Positions 17,877-26,258 of a DNA stretch of 64,000 nt are shown here, in pieces. Where the stretch lies: the NCBI RefSeq assembly GCF_042684265.1, contig NZ_JBHULB010000082.1, positions 155,744-219,743 of the forward strand, read 5' to 3'. The notes below the pieces were generated by a model. The model was not told where the DNA came from. It ran no database searches and saw only the letters and a program-made list of their open reading frames with translations. Made by a program: the position numbers and the translations under genes. How positions within the stretch are numbered: the first letter of the stretch is position 1; each line of letters begins with the position of its first letter. Origin of the DNA: Croceitalea marina (GTDB lineage Bacteria; Bacteroidota; Bacteroidia; Flavobacteriales; Flavobacteriaceae).

Positions 17877-18027
17877 TATTTAAAAGAACAAGATCATAAT
17901 TTACAATGCGGGCTTTATGCTTTTTAACAGCCATCATTTTATTTCCTAAGAAATCAAATATATCAAGATTTCTACCCGATATCGTCATGATATATCCAGC
18001 TTTCATTTGAACTCTGATCGATGCCAT
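17860..18027 (-). CDS. small protein leading the repeat-module row
   Basis: A 55-residue frame beginning MASIRVQMKAGYIMTISGRN and ending NNETKK, whose last codons overlap the start of the 17214-17876 gene by 17 bases. Overlaps of this size occur at the other joints of the row, which supports translation. No homologue recognised. The start could also be the later Met at residue 8. Confidence 0.5.
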   Translation of the reverse strand: MASIRVQMKAGYIMTISGRNLDIFDFLGNKMMAVKKHKARIVNYDLVLLNNETKK

Positions 18028-18187
18028 ATTTTTTTGTGATGATTAATTTTCGCTAAATCTTCGATACGGATATTTAGCAACGAATGTCCAAAAATGCTCA
18101 TCTAGCCTATTCATATTTTTATAACCTTCAATAAAGCCCTTCTTTTTGAACAGGTGAGAGGATTTTATATTCTTTAAGGAAATCCAT
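18028..18187 (-). other. gap with a possible frameshifted coding remnant
   Basis: No ORF with a usual start. One minus-strand frame without stops for about 48 codons ends HFWTFVAKYPYRRFSEN, and another frame gives a 19-residue peptide. This may be a broken gene or chance. A GATGAG-like sequence near 18098 resembles but does not match the island promoter element. Confidence 0.3.
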
Positions 18188-19402
18188 TTATTTTTCTTTG
18201 TAGACTACTGTTTTTATAGGCTCCCGCGCTATAAAAAGCCGCGCCAATTTGTTAGTAGTAATATCAACTATATTTAAAAGCGTTGGCTCTCTAGCCTTTT
18301 CATCCAAAACAAAAATCTCATTTTCTTGAACTAAATAGTAATAGTTTTGTCCAGATTCTTTTATTCTATATACCCTTACTTTTTCTAAGTTTAAGTCATC
18401 ATTAATAATAAGCTCTAGATTCTCTTTATTTTTAGTAAAGAAATATGTTTTATCCATACTCGCTCCATCTTCAAATCTTACTACCAATTCCGACAAAACC
18501 ACTGAAGTGTTTTCAATAGCGGCAACGGCTATACTTATTTCTTCTTGTGATGGAGTCAATTTTGGGGGCTTATTAAAAAGTGTATTAAAGCCATTATTAT
18601 CCTGTGCGTTTTCAACCTCCCGTAATCGTTTTCTACGTTCTGTTTCTTCTATTGAATAGTAGTTATTTTTAAAGCTTAGAAGGTATTTAGATTCTTCATT
18701 TTTTATAATCTTTAATGACAGCAAATCCAACCTCCCTATTAATGGGTCTCCATATAATTTAAAAACGCCGTTATAAAAAGTATAGGACAAAGTTTTTGAA
18801 TAATTATAGTTCCTTACTAAGTTTTGTGGAAGTATCTTGTAGCCTCCGAGTGCCAACTGCACATCGTCTATATTGCCTGGTAGTTGTATACTATCTTTTT
18901 CTTGATTAACTAGGTTATCATCACGACTTTGATCAATTCTTGATTTATCTTGTTTCTCTTCTTCGGCTAGTTTTTCCTCATTTAAATCAAATATAGAATC
19001 GGACTTTTTTATAGTGGTAGTATCCACATCTACAATATTAGGTTTAGGGTTTGATATTGTCCTGTCATATTTATTGAAAAATAAAATAGCCCCACCAATA
19101 ACCAAACATGCTGCTAAAGCTCCACCATATACGAACAACCTACGATACTTCCCTTTAGGTCTATGACCAACTACAGTTTTTTGGTCTTCTTCATACTCTT
19201 TAAAATAACCCTCTAAACGTTGCTTTAAATCCGCTTCTTCTTTTTGTGTTATTCCTTCATATATTTTTCTATAGACAGCTACTTCTTTTACAAAATCAGA
19301 ATCATTAAGCATCAAATTTTCAACCTGATTTTTTTCAGATTGGCTTAACGTACCGCTAAGGTATTTATCTATTAGTTCTATATGTTTTAAATCCTCCTGC
19401 AT
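18188..19402 (-). CDS. anti-sigma-like single-pass membrane protein
   Basis: 404 residues. The N-terminal cytoplasmic part (about 1-85) has the anti-sigma pattern IELIDKYLSGTLSQSEKNQVE as in Bacteroidota FecR-type and zinc-free anti-sigma factors. A membrane helix (about 90-110) and a long extracytoplasmic region follow, acidic first and then beta-rich with repeating YxxY strands. It is encoded 3 bases after the ECF sigma gene and would hold that factor inactive until an outside signal is sensed. No zinc-binding HxxxCxxC is seen. Confidence 0.75.
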   Translation of the reverse strand: MQEDLKHIELIDKYLSGTLSQSEKNQVENLMLNDSDFVKEVAVYRKIYEGITQKEEADLKQRLEGYFKEYEEDQKTVVGHRPKGKYRRLFVYGGALAACLVIGGAILFFNKYDRTISNPKPNIVDVDTTTIKKSDSIFDLNEEKLAEEEKQDKSRIDQSRDDNLVNQEKDSIQLPGNIDDVQLALGGYKILPQNLVRNYNYSKTLSYTFYNGVFKLYGDPLIGRLDLLSLKIIKNEESKYLLSFKNNYYSIEETERRKRLREVENAQDNNGFNTLFNKPPKLTPSQEEISIAVAAIENTSVVLSELVVRFEDGASMDKTYFFTKNKENLELIINDDLNLEKVRVYRIKESGQNYYYLVQENEIFVLDEKAREPTLLNIVDITTNKLARLFIAREPIKTVVYKEK

Positions 19403-19405
19403 ACA

Positions 19406-19957
19406 CTATCCCAAGGCTATAATGTCATCATAAGAAATATTGTCCCTTAACTTTTTTAGACATCTTAATTTTTGTTGGCTTGCCGAACGCGCACCAGAGT
19501 AATTAAATTTTTTAGCAATATCCTCCATTCTCATACTTAAAAAAATAGCTGCTTCCAGAAGGGATTTACAAGGATCACCTAATTTCTCCAAAGCGTTTCT
19601 TATATATCCCTGTAGCGCCGTAGGGTTATGTTCTTTGTTCTCATCTTCGGCTCGATCTAAGAAAAATATACTATCATTGTGACGTTCATACTTTTTTCTT
19701 CTATTTAATTGGTTGAGCCATAACCTTCTGGAAACCTCGTATAAATAAGAGCTTATCTTGCCCCTTAGTTCATAATCTCCGGACATTACATTTTTATAAA
19801 ATACAATTATAGCTTCTTGAAAAATATCCAAAGCATCATCCTCTGTACCACTATTCTTTAAAACTAGGCTCTTAACCATGTTCAAATGCTGGTACAAATG
19901 CTTTAAACAGGATTCATTTCCTTTTTTAAGTTGATTGATTATTTCTTGATCGGTCAT
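19406..19957 (-). CDS. ECF-type RNA polymerase sigma factor
   Basis: 183 residues with region 2 (GTEDDALDIFQEAIIVFYKNV) and region 4 (LLEAAIFLSMRMEDIAKKFNY followed by a basic helix). No other sigma regions are present, so it is an ECF factor. It lies between the LEA14-like lipoprotein gene and the anti-sigma gene in the operon that starts with the M48 protease. That operon has a GATGAC promoter copy, so I infer that this factor recognises the element and controls itself. A -35/-10 pair with about 15 bases between is what an ECF factor would need. Confidence 0.9.
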   Translation of the reverse strand: MTDQEIINQLKKGNESCLKHLYQHLNMVKSLVLKNSGTEDDALDIFQEAIIVFYKNVMSGDYELRGKISSYLYEVSRRLWLNQLNRRKKYERHNDSIFFLDRAEDENKEHNPTALQGYIRNALEKLGDPCKSLLEAAIFLSMRMEDIAKKFNYSGARSASQQKLRCLKKLRDNISYDDIIALG

Positions 19958-19979
19958 TAAACTCCCCTATTAAGGGTTT

Positions 19980-20834
19980 TTACATGGCTATACTTAGTGT
20001 GTCTTTAATCGGCACATTAAATTGATATCCTTTAATTTGAATCTCTGCTTTTCCTAAAATATTAAATTTAACTTTTTTCTGTGTCAACCAAGAGAGTTTA
20101 GCATTTTTTAAAATCCCGATATTGCTTAGACTTGCATTTATAGGGATACTTACAGAATCTAAAGCACCTTGGAAATGAGGTTCGAACAATGTCCATTGTG
20201 CAATTGAAGCTTTGTCCTTGTCTATAAAAAACTGAAGTTCCATTCGCTCAATGGTATAATCCAATGGCAAATTATTTTTAGTTAAAACCTTTAAATTCAA
20301 TTCGGTCCGACTAAAAGTGGGTAGTTTACTGGCTCCTATAGAACGAATTTTAAAATTATTGGTATGTGAAATATTTTTCTTTACTTGCCTTAGGATAATT
20401 TCTTTGGTATCAAGTTGAATCTCATCATCCACATTAATCACAAAGGAATTTAAAAGAAAACTTACTTTACTATTTCCCTTTACCATAAAAATAGAAGATT
20501 CCGATTCTAAAAGTTCTGGGTAGTACTGATGTAATCGCTCTAAAGTAATTTCGCAACGTACTGGCACCTTAACCGTATCATTTGCCGCCAAACTTATTTG
20601 TTTATCCAAAAAACCTTTACCCACAAGAGAATCCCTATAGAAAATATCCATACTGGATTGCTTCAGTTTACTTTTTACATTATTAGGGTTATATACCACA
20701 TAGTCCATGTTTACCATAAGCAGACTGTCTTTTAGTCCTGCAACGACTACGTTGCCTATTCTTACAAACTTGGGTTTTTGGCTGCATGATGTAATTACCA
20801 ATACTAGTATAAGAATGTAGCATAACTTTTTCAT
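19980..20834 (-). CDS. LEA14-like (WHy-domain) lipoprotein
   Basis: 284 residues with a lipoprotein signal (ILVLVITSCSQK, Cys17) and two related beta-rich parts resembling the water-stress WHy/LEA14 fold (VVVAGLKDSLLMVNMDYVVYNPNN near residue 28 and a second around 165). The family is extracytoplasmic or cell-surface linked, and in bacteria often sits beside transporters or stress genes. Twelve bases downstream of the FHA ABC transporter gene. Confidence 0.75.
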   Translation of the reverse strand: MKKLCYILILVLVITSCSQKPKFVRIGNVVVAGLKDSLLMVNMDYVVYNPNNVKSKLKQSSMDIFYRDSLVGKGFLDKQISLAANDTVKVPVRCEITLERLHQYYPELLESESSIFMVKGNSKVSFLLNSFVINVDDEIQLDTKEIILRQVKKNISHTNNFKIRSIGASKLPTFSRTELNLKVLTKNNLPLDYTIERMELQFFIDKDKASIAQWTLFEPHFQGALDSVSIPINASLSNIGILKNAKLSWLTQKKVKFNILGKAEIQIKGYQFNVPIKDTLSIAM

Positions 20835-20845
20835 AATATTATTCT

Positions 20846-23155
20846 TTAGATACTATCCTTTTTCTTTAAGGCATAATAGATTAAAATGTAAAAGAGCATA
20901 TTTAAAATCAAAATTGCCATGATATTTTCATCGAATCCATTAAATACACCCCCTATAAGAATTCCTTCATTGGTCAAGTTTTTATCATATAAGTTCAATA
21001 CGTTCATTGCAGACATAGTAGCTTCTTCAAATTGACCTACAATTACACTTTGAGTTTCGGACACGTTCACAGGATGTACGGGCGATGCTTCGTCCTGTAG
21101 TCTTGAAAATCCTTCCGTCCCCCATCTACCCAAAGTAAAAAAACTAAGTATCTCCACTAGTGTTGTATTGATTTTTGTCATGACTCCAGCTAACATAATC
21201 TGGGGCATAAGAATAATAGGCACTACAGTCATTACTTTTTCTGTTGTATTTAATGATGCCGAAAGCCATAAACCAATTAATGATCCTGAAAAGGAAAGAA
21301 AAAACATAAAACCAATACTTTTCCAAAATGACCTCAGATATACCTCATCAAAATCAGCATATGTATTGTACTTGAAATTTAAGTATACAATAGTTACAAA
21401 AAGTATGGACTGTACCAGTGCTATTAAAGAGAGTACTGACCATTTAGATAAAATATACATATTGATGTTCAAATTGAACATTCGTTCCCTGCGATAAACG
21501 GGAAGTTCTCCTACTATCTCCTTGGCCGCATTACTTACTCCAAACCAAATTGCAGAAATGGTCATTAAAAAAAGTACGCTTACTCTAAACTGGTTAAAAA
21601 CCAAACACACAAGTCCTCCAATAATAATAGGTTGTGCCAATAAAAGAAAAAGATTTTCCTTATCGTTCAATTTAATATTCAGATACCTTGAAATCAACCA
21701 ATATAATTGGAGCCACAAAGAGTCCGGTTTTTCTCTTTTTATTTCGGTATCGGCATACTTGTGATACCCCAAAGCAGTTGGTTTAATATATCTATCCTTC
21801 ACCTTATCAACATGACTCATTTCACTGTATACCTCGACAATGTTATCTACTTTAAAAGAAGGAACCATTTCGACAGCTGGTCCTTTAAATACCAGATGAC
21901 CTTGTACTCCAAGAAAAATAACTTGGTCTACATAGTTTAAATCTTCAGGTTTGTGGGTTACCATAATGATAGTGGTCCCATTTGAAGCTAACCTTTTAAT
22001 ACTTGTTAAAAAACTTTCAATGGTCTCAGGATCCAAAGGCGAAGTTGGTTCGTCCAAAAAGAGAATTGTTGGTTCGGTTAATAGTTCAACGGCAATAGAT
22101 ATTCTTTTTCGTTGTCCGCCTGATAAATCCCTAACCTTAATGTTTCTAATATCTTTCTCTTTATCTTGGTTCAGGTTCAAATCTGAAATAACCTTATCGA
22201 TTCTTTTATCGATTTCTTGGTTAGATGTATCGTCTGGCAGCCTCAGTTTAGCTGCATAAAATAGCGTTTTATAAACTGTGAGTTCCTTGTGAATGATGTC
22301 ATCCTGCGGTACATATCCAATTTTCTTTTTTATAAGGTTAAAATTTTCTCGTAGCGATAAGCCATGTATAAATACCTCACCTGCTGTAGCCGGATTGTCT
22401 CCATTTAAACATTTCAATAATGTAGATTTTCCACATCCAGACGGTCCCATTAGAGCCACAAAATTAGAATGGGGAATTTCTATCGAGAGACTTTGAAGCC
22501 CTATTTTATTATTCGGATAAATTTTTTGTATTCCAACAGCGTTTATTGCAATAGATTCTTCACGAAGGTCTTTTGTGCCTTCAAGAAGATTAATAGCATA
22601 AAAAGAAATTGTTACAATATCACTGTCCCGTAGCTTGGTCTTGGTCTTAATTTTTTTACCATTCAAATAGGTATGATTAACGGAACCAAGGTCTTCTATC
22701 CAAAAAACATTGTTTTCATGGCTGATTTTGGCATGTATTCGGGTAACAGTCGGATCATCAAAAACAATATCATTCGTTGGCAATCTACCAATATGCAAAA
22801 ATCCTTTTTTTACGATTTTATCTTTAAATTTCAATACCCCTTTTGTGCTTTTAGGTGATATATCCGATAATTCAAAAACCAAAGTTTTAGAAGCAATGTT
22901 GAAAATGTCGTTATTTGAAATTTGAACTGGTTCCATAGAGGGTATTCTATTTCCATTCAAATAAATACCATTAGAACTATCTAAATCCTTAATAAAAAAA
23001 ACTCCTTCTACTCTTTCGATAATTCCGTGCTGTCTGGATACTTTTTTATCATCTATTTCGAGGTCGGCGCCATGTCCAATTCTACCAATAGTCATTTTCC
23101 CATTTTTGGGGAACGTGAATGGTTCACCATCTAACTTTATTAACAGCTCTTCCAT
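20846..23155 (-). CDS. FHA-domain ABC transporter (ATPase fused to ABC-2 permease)
   Basis: 769 residues. Two FHA domains open the protein (about 20-75 and 110-170, with GRxxxxDxxxxxxxVSRxH and SSNGxxLNG-type motifs), which bind phosphothreonine. Then comes an ABC ATPase with GPSGCGKST near 234, signature LSGGQRKR near 344 and Walker B ILFLDEPTSPLD near 365, then an ABC-2 type permease with about six helices from residue 500. The half-transporter resembles ABCG pumps. FHA domains make it a likely target or reader of the island kinase and PP2C phosphatase. The substrate is unknown. Confidence 0.94.
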   Translation of the reverse strand: MEELLIKLDGEPFTFPKNGKMTIGRIGHGADLEIDDKKVSRQHGIIERVEGVFFIKDLDSSNGIYLNGNRIPSMEPVQISNNDIFNIASKTLVFELSDISPKSTKGVLKFKDKIVKKGFLHIGRLPTNDIVFDDPTVTRIHAKISHENNVFWIEDLGSVNHTYLNGKKIKTKTKLRDSDIVTISFYAINLLEGTKDLREESIAINAVGIQKIYPNNKIGLQSLSIEIPHSNFVALMGPSGCGKSTLLKCLNGDNPATAGEVFIHGLSLRENFNLIKKKIGYVPQDDIIHKELTVYKTLFYAAKLRLPDDTSNQEIDKRIDKVISDLNLNQDKEKDIRNIKVRDLSGGQRKRISIAVELLTEPTILFLDEPTSPLDPETIESFLTSIKRLASNGTTIIMVTHKPEDLNYVDQVIFLGVQGHLVFKGPAVEMVPSFKVDNIVEVYSEMSHVDKVKDRYIKPTALGYHKYADTEIKREKPDSLWLQLYWLISRYLNIKLNDKENLFLLLAQPIIIGGLVCLVFNQFRVSVLFLMTISAIWFGVSNAAKEIVGELPVYRRERMFNLNINMYILSKWSVLSLIALVQSILFVTIVYLNFKYNTYADFDEVYLRSFWKSIGFMFFLSFSGSLIGLWLSASLNTTEKVMTVVPIILMPQIMLAGVMTKINTTLVEILSFFTLGRWGTEGFSRLQDEASPVHPVNVSETQSVIVGQFEEATMSAMNVLNLYDKNLTNEGILIGGVFNGFDENIMAILILNMLFYILIYYALKKKDSI

Positions 23156-23160
23156 TGTTG

Positions 23161-23994
23161 TTAGTTGTTTATTTTCTGCTCAATACAGTTTTTACGATGC
23201 TCAGAAAATGGATGTGTTCTGGTCAATTTTTCTAAAAGATCTTGCTTCTCATATTTCTCTAATTTTTTAAAAAAATCGGCAAACCTATTTACATCATAGC
23301 CTGCTTTTTTTGCCATTTCAAAGCCATAACTATCCGATTCATATTCATCAATTTGGTCAAAGGGTGCAGATAAGGTATTATTTATATTCTTGGCAATTTC
23401 CTTGAAACCATCCATTCTGGTCATGTCCAACAAATTCGAAGAAAGGGTAAGTTTGGTTATCTTACGTTGCGTGTGAAGCTTGTCTTCATGTGCTATCTCA
23501 TGTCCTATGATAAAAGCAAGTTCGTCATAACTCTCCACAAAATTAATTAGGCCCGTAGTGATATATAGATAGCCTCCCAAAGTAGCAAAAGCATTTATAT
23601 CATCTGATTTTAAGATATTCAAGTGGTATGAAACATTTTTACTATTTGCAAACTTTATAAGTTTACTTAGAATTTCCTGCACCTTTGAGTACGAGCTATT
23701 GGTGTTATCTATTTTACCTAAAAAAAGATATCTATTATACATTTGACGACCAATATTTACCCGTGCTTCTGGAGTTACATATAGCATAAAATCCAACCAG
23801 TTGTTTTCCAATTGCTTTGTTATATATGCTGGTCCATCGAGTGCATGACCACAATCTTTCAATATTGCTGCACTTTCAATTTTAGATTGATACTCACCGA
23901 ACACCTCTTCTAATTTATCTTGAGGTAATTCTTGCGCGGTTCCAAAACTGATTGCAAATACTAAGGCAAAAAATATTATAAATGTTCGTTTCAT
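23161..23994 (-). CDS. M48-family secreted zinc metalloprotease
   Basis: 277 residues with a signal peptide (FFALVFAISFGTAQ) and the zinc motif HEIAHEDKLH near residue 160, plus a downstream ESDSYGFEMAKKAGYD that supplies the third zinc ligand Glu in M48 (Ste24/BepA-like) peptidases. Likely periplasmic. It is the first gene of the operon with the FHA transporter (5-base gap), and copy 3 of the promoter element lies 20-55 bases upstream. Confidence 0.9.
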   Translation of the reverse strand: MKRTFIIFFALVFAISFGTAQELPQDKLEEVFGEYQSKIESAAILKDCGHALDGPAYITKQLENNWLDFMLYVTPEARVNIGRQMYNRYLFLGKIDNTNSSYSKVQEILSKLIKFANSKNVSYHLNILKSDDINAFATLGGYLYITTGLINFVESYDELAFIIGHEIAHEDKLHTQRKITKLTLSSNLLDMTRMDGFKEIAKNINNTLSAPFDQIDEYESDSYGFEMAKKAGYDVNRFADFFKKLEKYEKQDLLEKLTRTHPFSEHRKNCIEQKINN

Positions 23995-24020
23995 ATTCCT
24001 TTGATATAGTGTTATTTATG

Positions 24021-24050
24021 ATATATAGCCAAATTTAATCAATGTCATCT
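24021..24050 (-). promoter_or_regulatory. shared island promoter element, copy 3
   Basis: Minus strand GATGAC, 13 bases, GGCTATATAT, directly upstream of the M48 protease start. It would drive the protease / FHA transporter / LEA14 / sigma / anti-sigma operon. Confidence 0.65.
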
Positions 24051-24076
24051 TTTATGTTGGAAAATATAATAGAAGA

Positions 24077-25591
24077 TTACATTTCAAGTTTGGTTCTCAT
24101 CCAAAGCTTAATAATGTTAATTTCAGAAGGTGATGGCCTTCTATTACCTTTTCCCAAGGACTGCACCAACATTTTTGATTTTGGGTTTACTTCAATCGTA
24201 ATCATTCGGTTGTCGTTTTTCTTTAAAGAAAAAATTGCTGATGCCCCAGAGGCACACCTTCCAGAATAAGAACCTACACAATGACTCATATACATACCCT
24301 CTTCAAATAACTGTTCTCCGTTGATCAACTCCGTAAAATCCCATTTATTTTCATTCTCGTCCTTTAAACTCCAGTCCCAATCATGCTTTTCCCATTCGTA
24401 TCCTATCCAAGATACCATGGTTACACTCGTGACATATTCCAAACTCTGAGCAAGTACATTGACCACTGCCCTCCCTTTCCAGCTGAAATCGGCAATATTT
24501 TCATCACGATTACTCTCTGTATATCTGTGAATTGCCCAAGCAGCAACCATACTACTTTCATCATCACTTAAAGCACCTCTATGCTTAATCAGCCATGAAA
24601 CAGTATCTTTCCAAAACTTTAAAAATGATTCGTCATAGTTTTTCTCCGTAGGGTCAATCACTAAAACTTGATTATACATTACGCGAACAAAATCTTGATG
24701 GTTACCACCCAATCTATGTATTTCTGCATAAATATTGGCCTCCATTGGATATATGGTATCAGGGGCTTTCATTAAGTAGTGTTGAAACTTATTTGGAATA
24801 TTCCACTTGAAAAACTTAGCAGCTTTTTTTAGACTACCCCCTTGTCCTATGATAATATACCAACATATCCATTTAAAAGGCATTGGCTGTCTATCATATC
24901 TCCTGCTTATAAACCATTGTTGTAAAAGAACGTTTGGTGTTTCATATAAAGTGAATAAATGGTTTAAAATATGTATGCCACTAGCTTTATTCCATGTTTT
25001 TGGACTTCTTAGCCAAAAAGGTGATAATATGCATGCCCATTTTGTAATGAAGTCACTATGCTCTGAATCGATTGAATTTTTTATGATTTCAATATTTGAA
25101 AAATCTCCAATAGTTTTTCTTATCCTGTTTACGTTAAAATCCATAGAGAACTGGAGATTGTCCAAGCTTCTAATATAGTTCTCCAACTTTTTTTCTATAT
25201 CATTTCCTGGAATTGCCGAAATCTTTAATTCTTGCAGGTTTGCTTCATATAAAAAATCAGGGTTATTTCCTGTTATAATATTTAGAACAGTATTACCAGG
25301 ATTCAATACATTTTCATATAACCTATGATAATTGTACTCGCAGATATCCTCTTCGGATGCCAATCCTATCCAACTGTAATAGCAATCCAAACAACAATGG
25401 GTGCCTACTATATATTGGCTAATGTCCGCTAAGGGATCTCGCAAAAAATCCCAATATTCATCATAGTCATAACCTAGTTTCTCCCTATCATATTCCTCAA
25501 TCCCATCCTCCAAAGAAATCTTTGAATTCTTTAGTGCATAGAATTTTTGCCAACGCCAGTTATGAGGTTTCTTATAGAATTTTCTGCCCAT
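24077..25591 (-). CDS. PcfJ-like protein
   Basis: 504 residues without a signal or membrane segment. The C-terminal quarter has the PcfJ signature: GEQLFEEGMYMSHCVGSY, then ASGASAIFSLKK, ITIEVNPKSKMLVQSLGKGN and a closing helix. PcfJ was named from a conjugative plasmid, but its biochemical role is unknown and homologues occur in many mobile elements. A Cys-rich place near residues 63-70 (GTHCCLDCYYSW) might bind metal. Separate unit with its own GATGAC promoter copy. Confidence 0.82.
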   Translation of the reverse strand: MGRKFYKKPHNWRWQKFYALKNSKISLEDGIEEYDREKLGYDYDEYWDFLRDPLADISQYIVGTHCCLDCYYSWIGLASEEDICEYNYHRLYENVLNPGNTVLNIITGNNPDFLYEANLQELKISAIPGNDIEKKLENYIRSLDNLQFSMDFNVNRIRKTIGDFSNIEIIKNSIDSEHSDFITKWACILSPFWLRSPKTWNKASGIHILNHLFTLYETPNVLLQQWFISRRYDRQPMPFKWICWYIIIGQGGSLKKAAKFFKWNIPNKFQHYLMKAPDTIYPMEANIYAEIHRLGGNHQDFVRVMYNQVLVIDPTEKNYDESFLKFWKDTVSWLIKHRGALSDDESSMVAAWAIHRYTESNRDENIADFSWKGRAVVNVLAQSLEYVTSVTMVSWIGYEWEKHDWDWSLKDENENKWDFTELINGEQLFEEGMYMSHCVGSYSGRCASGASAIFSLKKNDNRMITIEVNPKSKMLVQSLGKGNRRPSPSEINIIKLWMRTKLEM

Positions 25592-25635
25592 ACTCCTTAA
25601 TGATTTTTATCCCTTTTTAGAATAAGTTCAATAGT

Positions 25636-25664
25636 GTATAACCAAATATATCAAAAGTCATCTA
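25636..25664 (-). promoter_or_regulatory. shared island promoter element, copy 4
   Basis: Minus strand GATGAC, 13 bases, GGTTATAC, 45 bases upstream of the PcfJ-like gene. Confidence 0.65.
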
Positions 25665-25680
25665 TTTAATTAATTACCCA

Positions 25681-25772
25681 AATCTTACCATAACTTACCT
25701 GCGCACGGATCCTGTTTCGATTTTATAGTGTTCCGGCAGATAAGCGTAAAGTAAAATCGAAATAGGGCGCAC
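25681..25772. repeat. conserved hairpin locus, candidate oriT or recombination site (copy A)
   Basis: Arms 25711-25725 and 25752-25766 pair with a single G-T pair, around a 26-nt loop, with GCGCAC on both sides (25701-25706, 25767-25772). Only the loop and flanks match copy B at 2539-2629. It marks the joint between cargo and mobilisation genes. Confidence 0.6.
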
Positions 25773-25773
25773 A

Positions 25774-26247
25774 CTATTTTTGATTTGGAACGCTATCTTT
25801 TTCCTTAACCCATTTTAGATAGGCTTGATACTGCTCTGGATTGTTATGAAAATATCCTTTAAGGTTTGAAATCACCTGCTGCTCACCTTCAGCCAATGCC
25901 TGTTCCCTAATTTCGGGTGTTCGGGAAACCTGAAAAGCTAGATAGCCAACAATTATCAATGTAACGAACCAAATCGAATAATGCAGCCATAGCTGTACTT
26001 TAGAAACCAATCTTGATTTTTCAATCAGTTCCTCAACAAAATGAACAGATTCTTGAAATCTCGAATTATTCTGTTTCTCTATCGCTAAGTGCTCAAGGAG
26101 CATTCTCTCGATTTCAGTAGTATCCGGTTCTATTTTGATGTTATCGGTATTTTTAGTCAACCGTTCCAGTCTGTTGATAGATATTTTAAACCCATCCAGT
26201 TCATCGGTAAGCAGTTCCATTACCTCGTCCAATTTTTTATATCCCAT
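25774..26247 (-). CDS. mobilisation-module membrane protein (island A)
   Basis: 157 residues, homologous to 2631-3098: a helical N-terminus (LDEVMELLTDELDGFKISIN), one membrane helix near residues 80-105, then a tail ending VPNQK. The stop is 1 base from the hairpin locus and the start is 11 bases from the relaxase stop. Family unnamed; it probably works with the relaxase. Confidence 0.75.
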   Translation of the reverse strand: MGYKKLDEVMELLTDELDGFKISINRLERLTKNTDNIKIEPDTTEIERMLLEHLAIEKQNNSRFQESVHFVEELIEKSRLVSKVQLWLHYSIWFVTLIIVGYLAFQVSRTPEIREQALAEGEQQVISNLKGYFHNNPEQYQAYLKWVKEKDSVPNQK

Positions 26248-26258
26248 TGCTCTTTGTT

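Noticed and set aside
18040..18187. A complete small gene upstream of the repeat-module row
   Set aside because: The open frame has no usual start codon, and the ATG in the other frame gives only 19 residues.
19415..19432. Fifth GATGAC promoter copy
   Set aside because: GATGAC occurs inside the sigma gene end, but the -10 region differs (GGATAGT at another spacing) and it is in coding sequence.
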